Shown here one piece after another: positions 1 to 10,539 of a stretch of 64,000 nucleotides of DNA; position 1 is the stretch's first letter, and each line of letters begins with the position of its first letter. The notes beneath the pieces are model-generated. The model had not been told where the DNA came from. It saw only the letters and a list, made by a program, of their open reading frames with translations, and did no database searches. The position numbers and the translations under genes are program-made. The stretch comes from Congeria kusceri (Eukaryota; Mollusca; Bivalvia; Myida; Dreissenidae): the NCBI GenBank assembly GCA_027627225.1, contig CM051029.1:74923578-74987577 (forward strand), in the 5' to 3' direction.

Positions 1-563
1 GTGGAAAGTTACTTCATTGTACAATGTATATTGCGTGTAGATTGTAGAATGTATATTGCGTGTCGATTGTAGAATGTATAAAGAAATCAGATAGGAAACA
101 TTTGTGTTATATCTCAGTTTGTCATGAGCAAAGATCTATTGATAACTTTTAGTAGATCTTTGATCCTGAAAGGGTTGTGCCTAAGATACTAGAAAGTGTT
201 GATATTAAGATATAAGTTAGTAAGTAAATATTTTATTATAGTGACATGTGTTACATGGAACAGCAAAATGTATATAACATAATATTTTGCAATCAAACAC
301 CCGGCCCCATGGGCCTATAAGTCACCTATAAAAAACAGAGTATAACTGCAGGAAACACTATAAAGCTGAATCACATCAGAAATCATTGTGCTGTTGTTGT
401 TGCTTATTATAATGAATCATAATTATTATATGCATGAAAAAAACATAATGTGTATGTGCACTGTTATTTATGTGTAAATACATTCAGCAACATTGCTTAT
501 TTCAAAATAAATTCTTCTTAAACATGTATTATATTTGTTTTTGTTTGTTTTTTCTTAAAGATG

Positions 564-595
<32 letters not shown>

Positions 596-2160
596 GATGA
601 TTTTCCATTCACCTATTTCTTAATTCTGAACTATGCGAATGCAGATACGAACCTTAAAACAGAAACCCATATGGAGTAGCTTCACATATCTAGTTGCATA
701 GGGGTTAGTTTAAACGTATTTATTTTAGCTTGATTGTGTCAAAATGAATTGCATAGTGGTTTTTGCCTGAAATCGGCCTGGTACAAACAAAATTGCGGCT
801 TTTACAATTAAAAAAAAACATAAATTAATACATCAATTTTATATTGTAGAAATAAGGAACAAAACTGACAAAAAATCTTTAGATTTAAACTTATGGGGGA
901 AATTCTAAGCAGTGTTCAGAAACCCCACATTTCGTTTTCTCGACGTACATTCATTAAAATTGGTGTTGATCAGGTTATTAGGTGGATACCATTTTAGATC
1001 CTTCCAGCACTTTGATGAATGTAACACTTTGTACTATTAAGTGGAGTTTAACCTTCAAACGGTGTCCGGGTATGTTTTAGACACTAGTACAGGTAAATTA
1101 AAGGTAAATAAACCTTTTATACATTCAAATTTTAATGTGACACTCCATTTTGCTATATTTCAACCTATATCTTATATTTTTGTCGTATCTCAGCGTAACA
1201 TGTTTGCAATACGGCGTAGGCATGAATGTTTTTGTTGACGGAGAAGTTTGATGTACTTGAACAAGTTGAAGTATCCTCGATTACCGTAAATTCGCGACCC
1301 TAACATTTATAATGTCAATTATCAAATTATTTCAACAATTTGAACGTAATAATTAGAACAAATATTTGAAAATAAATATATATACCGCTGTTTTTTTAAC
1401 TTATTTATCCAAAACAACGTTTAAAACTTTTAGCAGGTCAACATTGTTTACGTAAGTGTCAAGCAGTCGCCATGTTATCTAACTATCATTGATTCGCGGA
1501 TATGACGTCATCCCGTCATTCCTAGAAAATAATCTTCAATTAGGCCACATGTACAACAAGTTTTCGATTATCATATTAAACAGTGAATTTTATTTTAAAA
1601 AAGAAATCTGAAATGTAATTCTTTCTTATCACAAATGCACATTTAAGTAATGCTATACCAGTGGGGAAAAACGTTTTTAGGTAAATGGATTTTTTCTTTT
1701 AAGGGGGCTTACAGAATCTAAAATCCATGATGATTTAAGTTTAAGCAAAAAAAACATAAACAATTACTGTTTTCATTTTGTTTTCAGTATATCATTGTAG
1801 GGTGTGTTTTTAATTTGTGATGAATAGAGCCTGTACAATTTCCTAAATGCCTCTTGTGTAACCATATTTCCATATAAAAAAAGGCTAAACTTCACTTAAA
1901 ATTAAGGTACTGAAAAACACAAGAAAAACTTTGCTCGGCCTTAGTTACGATACACTGACGAATCATGTCCCATATATGGAAGTTCTACTGCAACATCGGA
2001 CAAAAACAACTATTTCGGTTTGTATTTTTATTGAAAAAAACAAAATGTAACTTCCTGGTGTTTTGGGAATAAAAAATCATGGTGTTTTTATATCAGGTAT
2101 CATGTCCAGTTCTTTTGTCTGTTTAAAATGTATTATATTCACACAATATTCGGTCACATG
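1..2160. other. Gene-poor 5' flank of the HS6ST-like gene
   Basis: No exon is recognised here. Visible items are a short duplication of about 30 bp at 20-80 (TGTAGAATGTATATTGCG twice), a GAT trinucleotide run at 560-601, and a palindromic CRE-like TGACGTCA at 1503-1510. Short open frames, including a poly-Asp one reading through the GAT run, have no other protein-like character. Confidence 0.5.
560..601. repeat. (GAT)n microsatellite
   Basis: About fourteen GAT triplets with one GGT interruption. It can be read as poly-Asp on +, but nothing around it suggests coding. Confidence 0.9.
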
Positions 2161-2189
2161 GTCCATTGGACATGTACAAAGATATTCCC

Positions 2190-2290
2190 GCGGCCACGTT
2201 TGCGCATGCGCAAATGCCAAAGACGATCACGTGACAATAACAACATCCGCGAATCAGTGGTAGTCGCGAATTTAGGGGAGTTGACGATAC
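2190..2290 (+). promoter_or_regulatory. Candidate promoter of the HS6ST-like gene (NRF-1-type palindrome plus E-box)
   Basis: TTTGCGCATGCGCAAA at 2199-2214 is a perfect palindrome containing the NRF-1 consensus core. CACGTG in TCACGTGAC lies at 2228-2233. The patch is locally CpG-rich in AT-rich surroundings and lies about 550 bp upstream of the first coding exon on the same strand. NRF-1 sites and E-boxes are typical of TATA-less animal promoters. That this is the promoter is inferred; no TSS can be read. Confidence 0.35.
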
Positions 2291-2700
2291 TTCTTTTGTT
2301 ACTATTGAGCCAATTTCGCTCATACTTTCACGGCTGAAGAACCTTAATGTGTAGATGATCGTAAAGGAAGAAATTTTGGCTGTGACCAATTTTGGCAGAA
2401 TTATGGCCCTTTGTTGTTTTTTCCACAGTAGAATTTTTGTGTGCAACTCCTCTTTAACTGCTGGGCTTCTTCTTTTGTTACTATAGAGCCAATTTCGCTC
2501 ATACTTTCACGGCTGAAGAACCTTTATGTGAAGATGAATGTACAGGAAGGAATTTTGGTTGCAACCAATTTTGGCAGAAGTATGGCCCTTTGTCCTGCAT
2601 TCCGCTCTAGAAAATAAATTTGTGTTAGCAACACGCCCTTTTTCTGTGTCCAAACATGCATCGTGGGGGCATCCTTGTTTGTGACAAATCTAGCATAAGT
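2285..2700. repeat. Dispersed repeat, two tandem copies (third copy at 10540-10800)
   Basis: Two copies of a ~180-bp unit stand in tandem (2285-2455 and 2465-2650). Both contain TTCGCTCATACTTTCACGGC, AGAACCTT and CCAATTTTGGCAGAA. A diverged copy lies at 10540-10800. The unit ends just upstream of the first HS6ST coding exon and may contribute to its 5' UTR or first intron. Confidence 0.7.
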
Positions 2701-2760
2701 TTTGAAATGGTCTGTTTTTATTTGTATTTACATGTAGTGAACTTTATCTCTTCGTCCAGG

Positions 2761-2867
2761 ATGAATGTGATACAGTGGGACACAAGGCGAACCCAGCAGC
2801 TGGTTGTGGCCGGGATCATCCTCTGCCTTGTGCTCTACTTCCTGCTGCCCACCAGCAACCTGCGCAG
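2761..2867 (+). CDS. HS6ST: Heparan sulfate 6-O-sulfotransferase, coding exon 1 (cytosolic tail and membrane anchor)
   Basis: The enzyme moves sulfate from PAPS to the 6-O position of glucosamine in heparan sulfate, in the Golgi lumen. This exon gives a short cytosolic N-terminus and a single hydrophobic anchor (about residues 14-31, LVVAGIILCLVLYFLLP), as in type II Golgi sulfotransferases. ATG at 2761 is chosen because anchor position and total length (382 residues; human HS6ST1 is about 411) fit the family. The exon ends TGCGCAG|GTACAC in phase 2 and joins the G at 4800 to make Arg36. The base before ATG follows a pyrimidine-rich stretch ending CAG (2757-2759), so a separate 5' UTR exon upstream is likely. 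All four exons join in frame with GT-AG borders. Confidence 0.88.
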
Positions 2868-3339
2868 GTACACCTATTAAAGGCACAGGGCTCACTTTTT
2901 AATTAACACTATTTCAAAAAATCATGAACTTCTTTGTATTCAGAATTGAAGTATATTGACAAAAATATAGTATTTCAGCATTCCCTCTCCCCATTAGAAT
3001 ACCCTGCAGATACACGTATTAAAGGCACGGTCTGCTTTTGATAAATCATAGACTTCTAACCTTTGAATTGTATTCAGAACTGAAATCTATTCACAAAAAC
3101 ATATAAAGTATTTCATGCTGCTCAATACAGTAAAATAATTTGTATATGCAGTTGACATCTTATGAAATTGTATATTTGTTGAAATTGTGAATGACCTTGA
3201 CACAGAATTAAACCACCATTTAGTGGAAATTAACAGAATATGTTGGTTTCATAGTATTTGAAAAATATTTTATGCCCGCCGGTGAGTTGAATATTTGAGG
3301 GCTATAATTTGTGTGTGGTATTGTTTTTCATGTTGTTAC

Positions 3340-3640
3340 ATTCATTTACCTCTGCCTAGGAAGTTATGTTTTGCCGATGTTCTTTGTCTATCAGTTCTGT
3401 CTGTCTATGAGCAACGTTTTGAAAAAAGTTATGAACAGATTTGCATGAAATTTTCTGGGAAGTTTGGAGATGGTCCAATGAACAAATGATTAGAGTTTAT
3501 TTGGTTGGTATTCCAGATCACCACTTGGATCCAGAATTGTTTTAATGTATTCTTTTATTAATTGGAGATTGGCAAGGGAGGTCACCTATAACTAGAAAAT
3601 ACAATTAGTGACCTATCTTGGCAGAGGTCTAGTCCTTCAT
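3340..3640. repeat. Dispersed repeat in intron 1 (second copy at 20105-20390)
   Basis: It contains GAAGTTATGTTTTGCCGATG, a GTCTGTCT-rich stretch, ATGAAATTTTCTGGGAAGTT, CAATGAACAAATGATTA and GGATCCAGAATT. A diverged copy on the same strand at 20105-20390 shares the order of these blocks and extends to a CTCTCAGAGTGC end. No coding capacity is seen. I recall this as a common molluscan interspersed repeat, which needs a library search. Confidence 0.6.
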
Positions 3641-3649
3641 TTCTTTTTA

Positions 3650-4600
3650 AATGATTTTTTAGCTCGATTATTTGAAGAATAGGTGAGCTTTCCTACTACG
3701 GCGTCCGCGTCTGAATTTGATTAGTTTTTATTCAAAAGTCTTGTAACTTCAAAAATACATAAGTTATTCACTTGAAACTTGGAATATACCTTTGTCATCA
3801 ACTCCAGTATAAAAGGGCAGCATTTCCCTTAACTCTGTTTTGTATTTTAACAGAGTTATGCCCCTTTTTCACTTAGATTTTCTGGTTAAAGTTTATATTC
3901 TAAAGTTTTGTAACTTCAATACTACAAAAGCTATTCACTTGAAACTTGGAATATACCTTTGTCATCAACCCCAGTATCAGGGTGAACATTCCCCATAACT
4001 CTTTTTTGTATTTTGACAGAGTTATGCCCCTTTTCACATAGATTTTCTGGTTAAAGTTTATATTCAAAAATGTTGTAACTTCAAAACTACATAAGTTATT
4101 CATTTGAAACTTGGAACTAACCTTTGTCATCAACTCTAGTATCAGGGGCAACATGACGCATAACTCTATTTTGTAATTTGAAAGAGTTATGACCCCTTTT
4201 CACTTAGATTTTCTGTTTAAAGCTCATATTTAAAAGTTTGGTTACTTTAAAACTAATCGAGTTATTCACTTAAATTTTGGCACTAACCTTTGTCATAAAC
4301 TCTAGTATCAGGGGCAACATTACCCATAATTCTGTTTTGTATTTTGACAGAGTTATGCCTCTTTTTAACATAGATTTTATGGTTAAAGCTCATATTCAAA
4401 AGTTTGGTAACTTTAAAACTAATTGAGTTATCACTTGAAACTTGGAACTAACCTTTGTCATCAACTCTAGTATCAGGGGCAACAGTACCCATAACTCTGT
4501 TTTGTATGTTGACAGAGTAAGCCCACTTTTTACATAGACTTTGTGGTTAAAGTTTTTGTTCCAAAAAGTTATGAACTAACAAGGCTTCACTTAAAATTTT
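3650..4600. repeat. ~166-bp tandem satellite in HS6ST intron 1, about five units
   Basis: The anchor phrase 'ttgga..taacc tttgtcatcaact' recurs at about 3781, 3948, 4113, 4279 and 4444, giving periods of 167, 165, 166 and 165 bp. Each unit carries GACAGAGTTATGCCCCTTTT and a TAGATTTTCTGGTTAAAG block. Units are diverged by point changes but hardly at all in length. The period resembles the ~160-bp bivalve satellite class (BIV160), but I cannot confirm homology. Confidence 0.8.
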
Positions 4601-4799
4601 TGTATTTTAACAAATTAATGCCCCTTCCACTATCCAAAATATGTACCAACTGAAATACTTTGAATAGTCGAGCGCGCTGTCCTCTGACGGCTCTTGTTGA
4701 TATTTTTGTTAATACAGAAAAGTCTGTATAGATTCTGCCCCAAACATAAACATATTCCCAGAATCCACCTATTACCTCTTTTTTGTACTGCCTCTTCAG

Positions 4800-5147
4800 G
4801 TCGCCGTATGCTCCTACATACAAAATACGACACAAACTCTCGCACTGGCACGCGGAAATCCAGAAGAATGACACACTTTTCAAACTAGTCACGGAACAAA
4901 AGTTCTTACACCCAGACTCCAGTGCTGCATTTAAGCAGTATTTCCGTCCAATGGTCAGCGTGAATAAACTGGACGTTAAGAAAGACCCTGACCTGATGGA
5001 TTTTAACATTGACGTGGATGTGATTGTGTACCTACACATACAGAAGGTTGGGGGCACTGTGTTCAACACTCACCTGATCAAGGACCTGGACAAGGGCTTT
5101 GACTGCGGATGTCAGAAGGCTGTCGTGACCAACCCTTGTTTCTGCAA
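4800..5147 (+). CDS. HS6ST: Heparan sulfate 6-O-sulfotransferase, coding exon 2 (stem and PAPS-binding loop)
   Basis: This exon encodes residues 36-152. A stem region is followed by DVIVYLHIQKVGGT (109-122), the 5'-phosphosulfate-binding loop with Lys118. Family members usually have IQKTGG; here Thr is replaced by Val. Paired cysteines follow in CGC (138-140) and CFC (149-151), matching the CxC...CxC of vertebrate HS6STs. The acceptor is CTCTTCAG|G at 4799/4800. The donor is TTCTGCAA|GTAGGT at 5147/5148, chosen because AA joins the G at 6773 to make Lys152 and restores the family alignment into exon 3. The 3' end of this exon is the first unit of the 25-copy minisatellite that follows; continuing past this donor meets an immediate TAG. 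Confidence 0.88.
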
Positions 5148-5880
5148 GTAGGTTTTGACCAACCCCTGCTTCTGCAAGTAGGTTTTGACCAACCCCTGTT
5201 TCTGCAAGTAGGTTTTGACCAACCCTGTCTGCAAGTACGTTTTGACCAACCCCTGTTTCTGCAAGTACGTTTTGATCAACCCCTGTTTCTGCAAGTAGGT
5301 TTTGACCAACCCGTGTTTCTGCAAGTAGGTTTTGACCAACCCTTGTTTCTGCAAGTAGGTTTTGACCAACCCTTGTTCCTGCAAGTAGGTTTTGACCAAC
5401 CCCTGTTTCTGCAAGTAGGTTTTGAACAACCCCTGCTTCTGCAAGTAGGTTTTGATGAACCCCTGTTTCTGCAAGTAAGTTTTGACCAACCCCTGTTTCT
5501 GCAAGTAGATTTTGACCAACCCCTGTTTCTGCAAGTAGATTTTGACCAACCCCTGTTTCTGCAAGTAGGTTTTGACCGACCCATGTTTCTGCAAGTAGGT
5601 TTTGACCAACCCCTGTTTCTGCAAGTAGGTTTTGACCAACCCCTGCTTCTGCAATTAGGTTTTGATGAACCCCTGTTTCTGCAAGTAAGTTTTGACCAAC
5701 CCCTGTTTCTGCAAGTAGGTTTTGACCAACCCCTGTTTCTGCAAGTAGGTTTTGACCCACCCCTGCTTCTGCAAGTAGGTTTTGACCAACCCCTATTTCT
5801 GCAAGTAGGATTTTTGACCAACCCCTGTTTCTGCAAGTAGGTTTTGACCAACCCCTGTTTCTGCAAGTAAGTTTTGTTCT
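5124..5880. repeat. 30-bp minisatellite made of exon-2 end plus 5' splice site, 25 copies
   Basis: The unit reads roughly GACCAACCCCTGTTTCTGCA then AGTAGGTTTT. Twenty-five TCTGCAAGTA-type junctions can be counted from 5141 to about 5870; one unit is 27 bp and one 32 bp. The first unit is coding sequence (TNPCFCK) plus the real donor. Most copies keep GTAGGT, some have GTAAGT (near 5475, 5685 and 5869), GTACGT or GTAGAT. Long open frames across this block on both strands are artefacts of a period divisible by three. Confidence 0.95.
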
Positions 5881-5964
5881 TAACAGACTTGAGCAGTCGT
5901 TCACAGATGATAAAAGCATTTTTAAATATACATTACCAGTAATTAGACCAGAGAAATACAATTG

Positions 5965-6222
5965 AGGCGCGTCATGGAAAAACCAGTCTTAATGCATGTG
6001 CGTAAAGTGTCGTCCTGGATGAGCCTGTGCAGTGCGCACAGGCTAATCCAGGACGGCACTTTCTGCCTACAGTAGATTTATGTTGAGAAGAGACTTCCTT
6101 GAAACAGAAAATACCATAAAAGCAGAAAGTGCCGTCCTGGATTAGCCTGTGCGGACTTCACAGGCTGATCCAGGACAACACTTTACGCACATGCATTAAG
6201 TCCGGTTTTCCCACGACGCGCC
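5965..6222. mobile_element. Foldback/MITE element in HS6ST intron 2 with 7-bp target duplication
   Basis: The ends are inverted: AGGCGCGTC..GG at the left, CCCACGACGCGCC at the right. Inside are inverted blocks of GTGCGTAAAGTGTCGTCC and GATTAGCCTGTGC around a centre with CTTCCTTGAAACAGAAAATA. ACAATTG flanks both sides (5958-5964 and 6223-6229), a plausible target-site duplication. Related copies lie at 15539, 19470/23384, 24541, 25690, 26271 and 54610. There is no coding capacity. Confidence 0.85.
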
Positions 6223-6299
6223 ACAATTGTATATTACATGTAATTAAGTGTTCTATACTGTTGCAGTATAATTTTCTCTAATGCATTTTTCAATACAGT

Positions 6300-6710
6300 G
6301 TTCAGAAATACATCATTACAATGTTCAGTAATACACCAATAAAATGTTCTGTAATGTTCAAATGTAATGTTCTGTAATGTTCAAATGTAATGTTCTGTAA
6401 TGTTCAAGTGTAATGTTCTGTAATGTTCTGTAATGTTCCACTATAATGTTCAGTTATGTTCCAATACAATGTTCTGTAATGTACCAGTTCAGTGTTCTGT
6501 AAATACAAGTTCAGTGTTCTGTAATTACCAATACAATGTTCTGTGTGTACCAATACAGTGTTATGTAATATACCAGTGCAGTTGTATGTTCTGTAATTAC
6601 CAATAGAATGTTCTGTGTGTACCAATACAGTGTTATGTAATATACCAGTGCAGTTGTATGTTCTGTAATTACCAATACAATGTTATGTAAAGTACCAGTA
6701 CAATGTTTTT
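6300..6710. repeat. Degenerate AATGTTCTGTAAT minisatellite in HS6ST intron 2
   Basis: Short units of AATGTTCTGTAATGTTC and longer ones with ACCAATACAGTG alternate. A ~70-bp block (TGCAGTTGTATGTTCTGTAA) is duplicated near 6580 and 6650. It ends just before the exon-3 acceptor. Confidence 0.8.
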
Positions 6711-6772
6711 AAATGCACTCAAGTGGAGTGCATTGTGCCGGTAATATACACATACAATATTTCTGAGCACAG

Positions 6773-6910
6773 GAACAAGAACGGTTACATCTGGCTGTTG
6801 AGCTGGTTCACGGTTGGCTGGCCGTGCGGGCTGCATGCTGATTGGACGATGCTCCACGAGTGTATCGACGCTGCCATGGATGAGCTCGAGGAGCAGACAA
6901 GGAAACGCAG
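6773..6910 (+). CDS. HS6ST: Heparan sulfate 6-O-sulfotransferase, coding exon 3 (catalytic His)
   Basis: The exon encodes residues 153-197 and shared codons at both ends. WFTVGWPCGLHADWT corresponds to the family's FSTGWSCGLHADWT block; His173 is the candidate catalytic base, by analogy with the conserved His of vertebrate HS6STs. The acceptor is GAGCACAG|G (6772/6773); the donor is ACGCAG|GTGGGA (6910/6911), phase 2, making Arg198 with the G at 7674. A degenerate tandem repeat abuts the exon upstream and a MITE sits in the next intron. Confidence 0.88.
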
Positions 6911-6991
6911 GTGGGACAAGGCACAGGGTTGTGTGACTAATATTATGTTAAATCTTGTATAATTATGGATCAAGTAGAATTATGGTTATTA

Positions 6992-7292
6992 CGCACCTAT
7001 CAATATTTTTCCCCAAGGGCAGAGCGGCGGGAATATACGGGACTTTAGACTGAATGGGATTCCCGACAGTCAGGACTTTGACACGCCGAATCATAGACTT
7101 TGGTCGGAGTTTAGATCCCAGTAATACAGGCCACCGAGCTATATGATACCCCTATAGCATCTCCCACTGAGGGGATTTAGGCAAAACTGCTTGGTGCTAA
7201 GGTGCGGAATTAGACTTCAAAAAACAAAATGGGTCCATTCCCCTGGGTCAGCCCGCTGGGTCTCCCCCTGGGGGAAAATGTTGATAGGTGCA
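6992..7292. mobile_element. MITE with TTA target duplication in HS6ST intron 3
   Basis: The left end CGCACCTATCAATATTTTTC and right end GAAAATGTTGATAGGTGCA are inverted repeats of about 20 bp. TTA occurs at 6989-6991 and 7293-7295. The second copy at 13762-14070 has the same ends and a TAA duplication. Three-base TWA duplications are the signature of PIF/Harbinger elements, so a non-autonomous Harbinger is the best call. No transposase is present. Confidence 0.85.
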
Positions 7293-7673
7293 TTAGTATA
7301 TTGTGCAAATTTTGTTTTTTGTTCAACAGCCTCGGAATGTATTTAGTTGTAATCTTTCTTTTGGGTTTATAAGTCATCTGCAGTATGTGTTTATTATGTA
7401 AATTTATACATGCATATTTACACGCTCAAAAAACAAAAGAGATAATTAATGTTTAATTAGTTTGTGCCCTTTATTGATTGCGTAATTACTGAAAATTTCA
7501 CTCTGTCCATCTCACAGTATATGGATAGCAAATTGTTCAGGGCAGATTGTCTATTTATTGATGAGAAAACTAGGCTTTACAAATTCATTGTTTAATCTAG
7601 CAGTTCAAATCCAAACAATTTCTAGGCTACAAATTTCCTTACTAGCTAACTGTACATACCATGTTCATTGCAG

Positions 7674-8229
7674 GTATTACTATATCACACTGCTCCGAGA
7701 CCCAGTGTCCCGGTACCTGAGCGAGTGGCAGCACCAGAGGCTGGGCCAGCACTGGGAGGATGCCAAGCTGCGGTGCGGTGGGAAGAGAGTGGAGTTGTTT
7801 GACGTGCGACCGTGCTTCTACGACACCTGGCACGGCGTGTCGCTGGACGAGTTTATGGATTGTCGGGACAATCTGGCGGTGAATCGCCAGACGCGCATGA
7901 TCGCAAACTTGACCAAGAGCGATTGCTACAGTAAGCGAAGTATTCGTCCAGAGAAAAAGGCCGATTTGCAATTGGAGAGTGCAAAACACAATTTACAGCA
8001 GATGCCTTTCTTTGGTCTGACAGAGAGGCAGACAGAAACTCAACATCTGTTTGAGAAAACATTCGGATTGAAGTTCAAAACTAGCTTCATATACTTGAAC
8101 GATGCTGAGGAAGAGGATATGATCTCGGAAGACGAGTTTGTGAACATGATGCAGTACATAGAGCTGGATATGCAGCTGTACCTGTACGCGGCAGAACTCT
8201 TCAAGGAACGACTGAGGACTGTGATCTAG
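7674..8229 (+). CDS. HS6ST: Heparan sulfate 6-O-sulfotransferase, last coding exon (3'-phosphate site and C-terminus)
   Basis: The exon encodes residues 198-382 and stop TAG. YYYITLLRDPVSRYLSEW (199-216) is the 3'-phosphate-binding motif of PAPS sulfotransferases, with Arg206 and Ser214 as expected ligands. Further family blocks are VSLDEFMDC, NLAVNRQTRMIA, FFGLTERQTETQHLFEKTF and LDMQLYLYAAELFKERL. One N-glycosylation sequon is visible (NLT). Acceptor CATTGCAG|G at 7673/7674. The long basic C-terminal tail of vertebrate HS6STs is missing: the protein ends soon after the last helix. An ATG at 7558 in the same frame is intronic read-through. Confidence 0.92.
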
Positions 8230-8963
8230 CATGCAAGTGTATACATTGGGTGAAATTAGCACAAGCCCATGAGCTCTGTACTGGTAAATTTTGAACTGGG
8301 CTTGCTCATATTTTCTGTTTTATATCGGCGGGCATGAAACATTTGCTTGCTCCTAAGTGATCATATTACAGTTTGGACTATGATGACTGTGTTTACAATC
8401 CATGTTACTTCTGCAATCGTATCAGCAGACTTTTTTTATGGCCAATTTGGGGCCGAAATTCGGCCCCATTCCCTTGCTTAAATAGTATATATTTTTTCCC
8501 TATATTTACCAAAAATTCCCCTCAGAATGTAAGCTTTATTTTTTTTTTAAACTTGACCAAAAGCGGAAAAAAATTGACTAAGATAGAGGAATTTTCTAAA
8601 ACAATCTCAGCAAAAATTTTTATTAAATCAAGTTTGTGCATAATCTAAGTTATCATTCGAGCAAAACAATTGATTAATGTTTTAAAGCAAAGTAGAATAT
8701 ACAAATGTAATAATGCTTTTCTACAAGACAATTCCCCTTTTTCTGTAAAATTTCCCGTGTGAAGGGCTCCGCCACCTTTCCCGCGAAGGCGAAAATTAAA
8801 ACGCTGACAGCATAGAAAGACTGTTGGCTAGAAAAGAAATTAAGAGCAAATGAATTATGAGAGTATTTTTTTATCATAAGGAACATTTATTGAAGTAAGT
8901 CACCTGTCATATCATTTCTACAAAAACAATCTCGAAACTCATTTACACTCTAAGTAAAATAAA
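8230..8963 (+). other. Probable 3' UTR of the HS6ST-like gene
   Basis: AT-rich non-coding sequence follows the stop. Candidate poly(A) signals on + are ATTAAA at 8622-8627 and AATAAA at 8958-8963. Which is used cannot be decided from sequence. Confidence 0.4.
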
Positions 8964-10535
8964 TTGGTATAAGCTGGTATTTGACCTAATTGAAGATGGA
9001 GATCCTGGCCACTGTTGTTGTTTTTTTCAAACTAAAACTAATATACTTGCGTCAAATTCAATTCTATTTATCTATGCCATGCTCTTCATTATTTTTTTTG
9101 TAATTCGTGGGAGGCAAATATGTTTGTGCAATCTATTTAAAAAGCAAACAGAGTTATATGCATACAAGTCAATCTACAATGGGTAAAAATAGTCGATGAA
9201 CCGTATAATTTACGAATCAAAATTCAGTGCTTTTTATCACAAGCGCTATGTTCGGTAAATACCAATTTAATAAAAATAAGTTAAATTAGTAAAATATATT
9301 CGAAACTCTCTTTTAAATTAGAAGTATATTGCTTTTCCATCATTCTTATGCATACGTCAAAAACAGTAGCAGTCATCAATCGAGTGGTTACGATTGCTCT
9401 GCTATATACACTGTTGTTAAACTTATGAACTATGTAATAAGCAGTTAACCAGTTAACAGCAAAAACAGATACGCTATCATACCTATGTGAATAGACATAA
9501 CATGAATTCACTTGTAGATGTGAACTAAAAGGATTATTACTATTGTTTATTAGTGTTTTAAGTCGGATCTATTTCTTGTCATCTATTCATAGAAAGTAGC
9601 AACGATTACAGGAAGCCTCACTGCTCAGCGTGCGAAGCGCAGTAATGTATCGATTTACTGTCTCGTAGCCTGCAAAGTAAAGAAGTAATCCTCAAGACCG
9701 ATTTTGAATACACCTACTAAATCCTGTTGGCTTGCGCCAACAGTCTAAAAACACTGGGAACAATAGAGAGGAGTGTGATGTTCTTAATCTCACACTTGCT
9801 TAACTTGAAAGAATTATCCTGAACAAAATATCAAAAGGTTGAAGATTGCTGCGTTTCAGTTGATCTGCAGCTGTAACTCCTGAGAATTATGATGTTGATT
9901 GGTGTAACTTTTGTATAATTGCTCAAGTCAGTATGTGCATTAGGAGCATCTCACCTTATTATTGTAATATGCATTTTCAGCATCTCACCTTATTATTATA
10001 ATATGCATTTTCAGCATAAACTCCCGTTCGAAATATAAAACTTGAATAGATTCATCACACAGAAAATAACATTCAATATGTCTGTTGGACAAGGTAATGG
10101 GCTAAATACACTATTATCCTCAATGATAATAAAGAGTTAAGCACTGCTGTTTTGTTTTCATAATAAAGCCCGATAACATATTACTTCAAGAAGCATTCAT
10201 TTGAGAATGGTGTCTAAAGTGACTGATTGGTGCCCTTCCCTGGGCACCATCATACTAGTGGACCCGTCAGTCAACGAGTGGCATCTTCTGCATCATGATT
10301 GTATATAACTGAAGTCGGATAAGACGAGGCTGTTTGCAATTTTTTGGTTGTGCCTTTGTTTTATATGCTCTGTTAAATGAGATTTACCGTAACCTGCCAT
10401 AATTGTGTATGTAATTATTGTATTTAGTGCTACCAAGAACAAGCATGATTATGATATATAAATGGTTCCATTTTATTGTGTTTTAATGCTCCGACAAAGT
10501 GGGAGGCATGAAGCATTACACTTGTCCGTCCATAC
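8964..10535. other. Intergenic, no gene recognised
   Basis: Small structures only: a hairpin CTGTTGGC-TTGC-GCCAACAG near 9724-9743, a 37-bp tandem duplication around 9946-10015 (CATCTCACCTTATTATT), and a hairpin TGGTGCCC-TTCCCT-GGGCACCA near 10229-10250. Confidence 0.5.
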
Positions 10536-10539
10536 GTCC

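Noticed and set aside
470..679. Small poly-Asp protein
   Set aside because: The acidic run is a GAT microsatellite; flanking residues show no domain and there are no splice or promoter clues.
5032..5961. Long repetitive open frames on both strands across the 30-bp minisatellite
   Set aside because: The period is divisible by three, so frames stay open by chance on both strands; the sequence is an amplified splice border.
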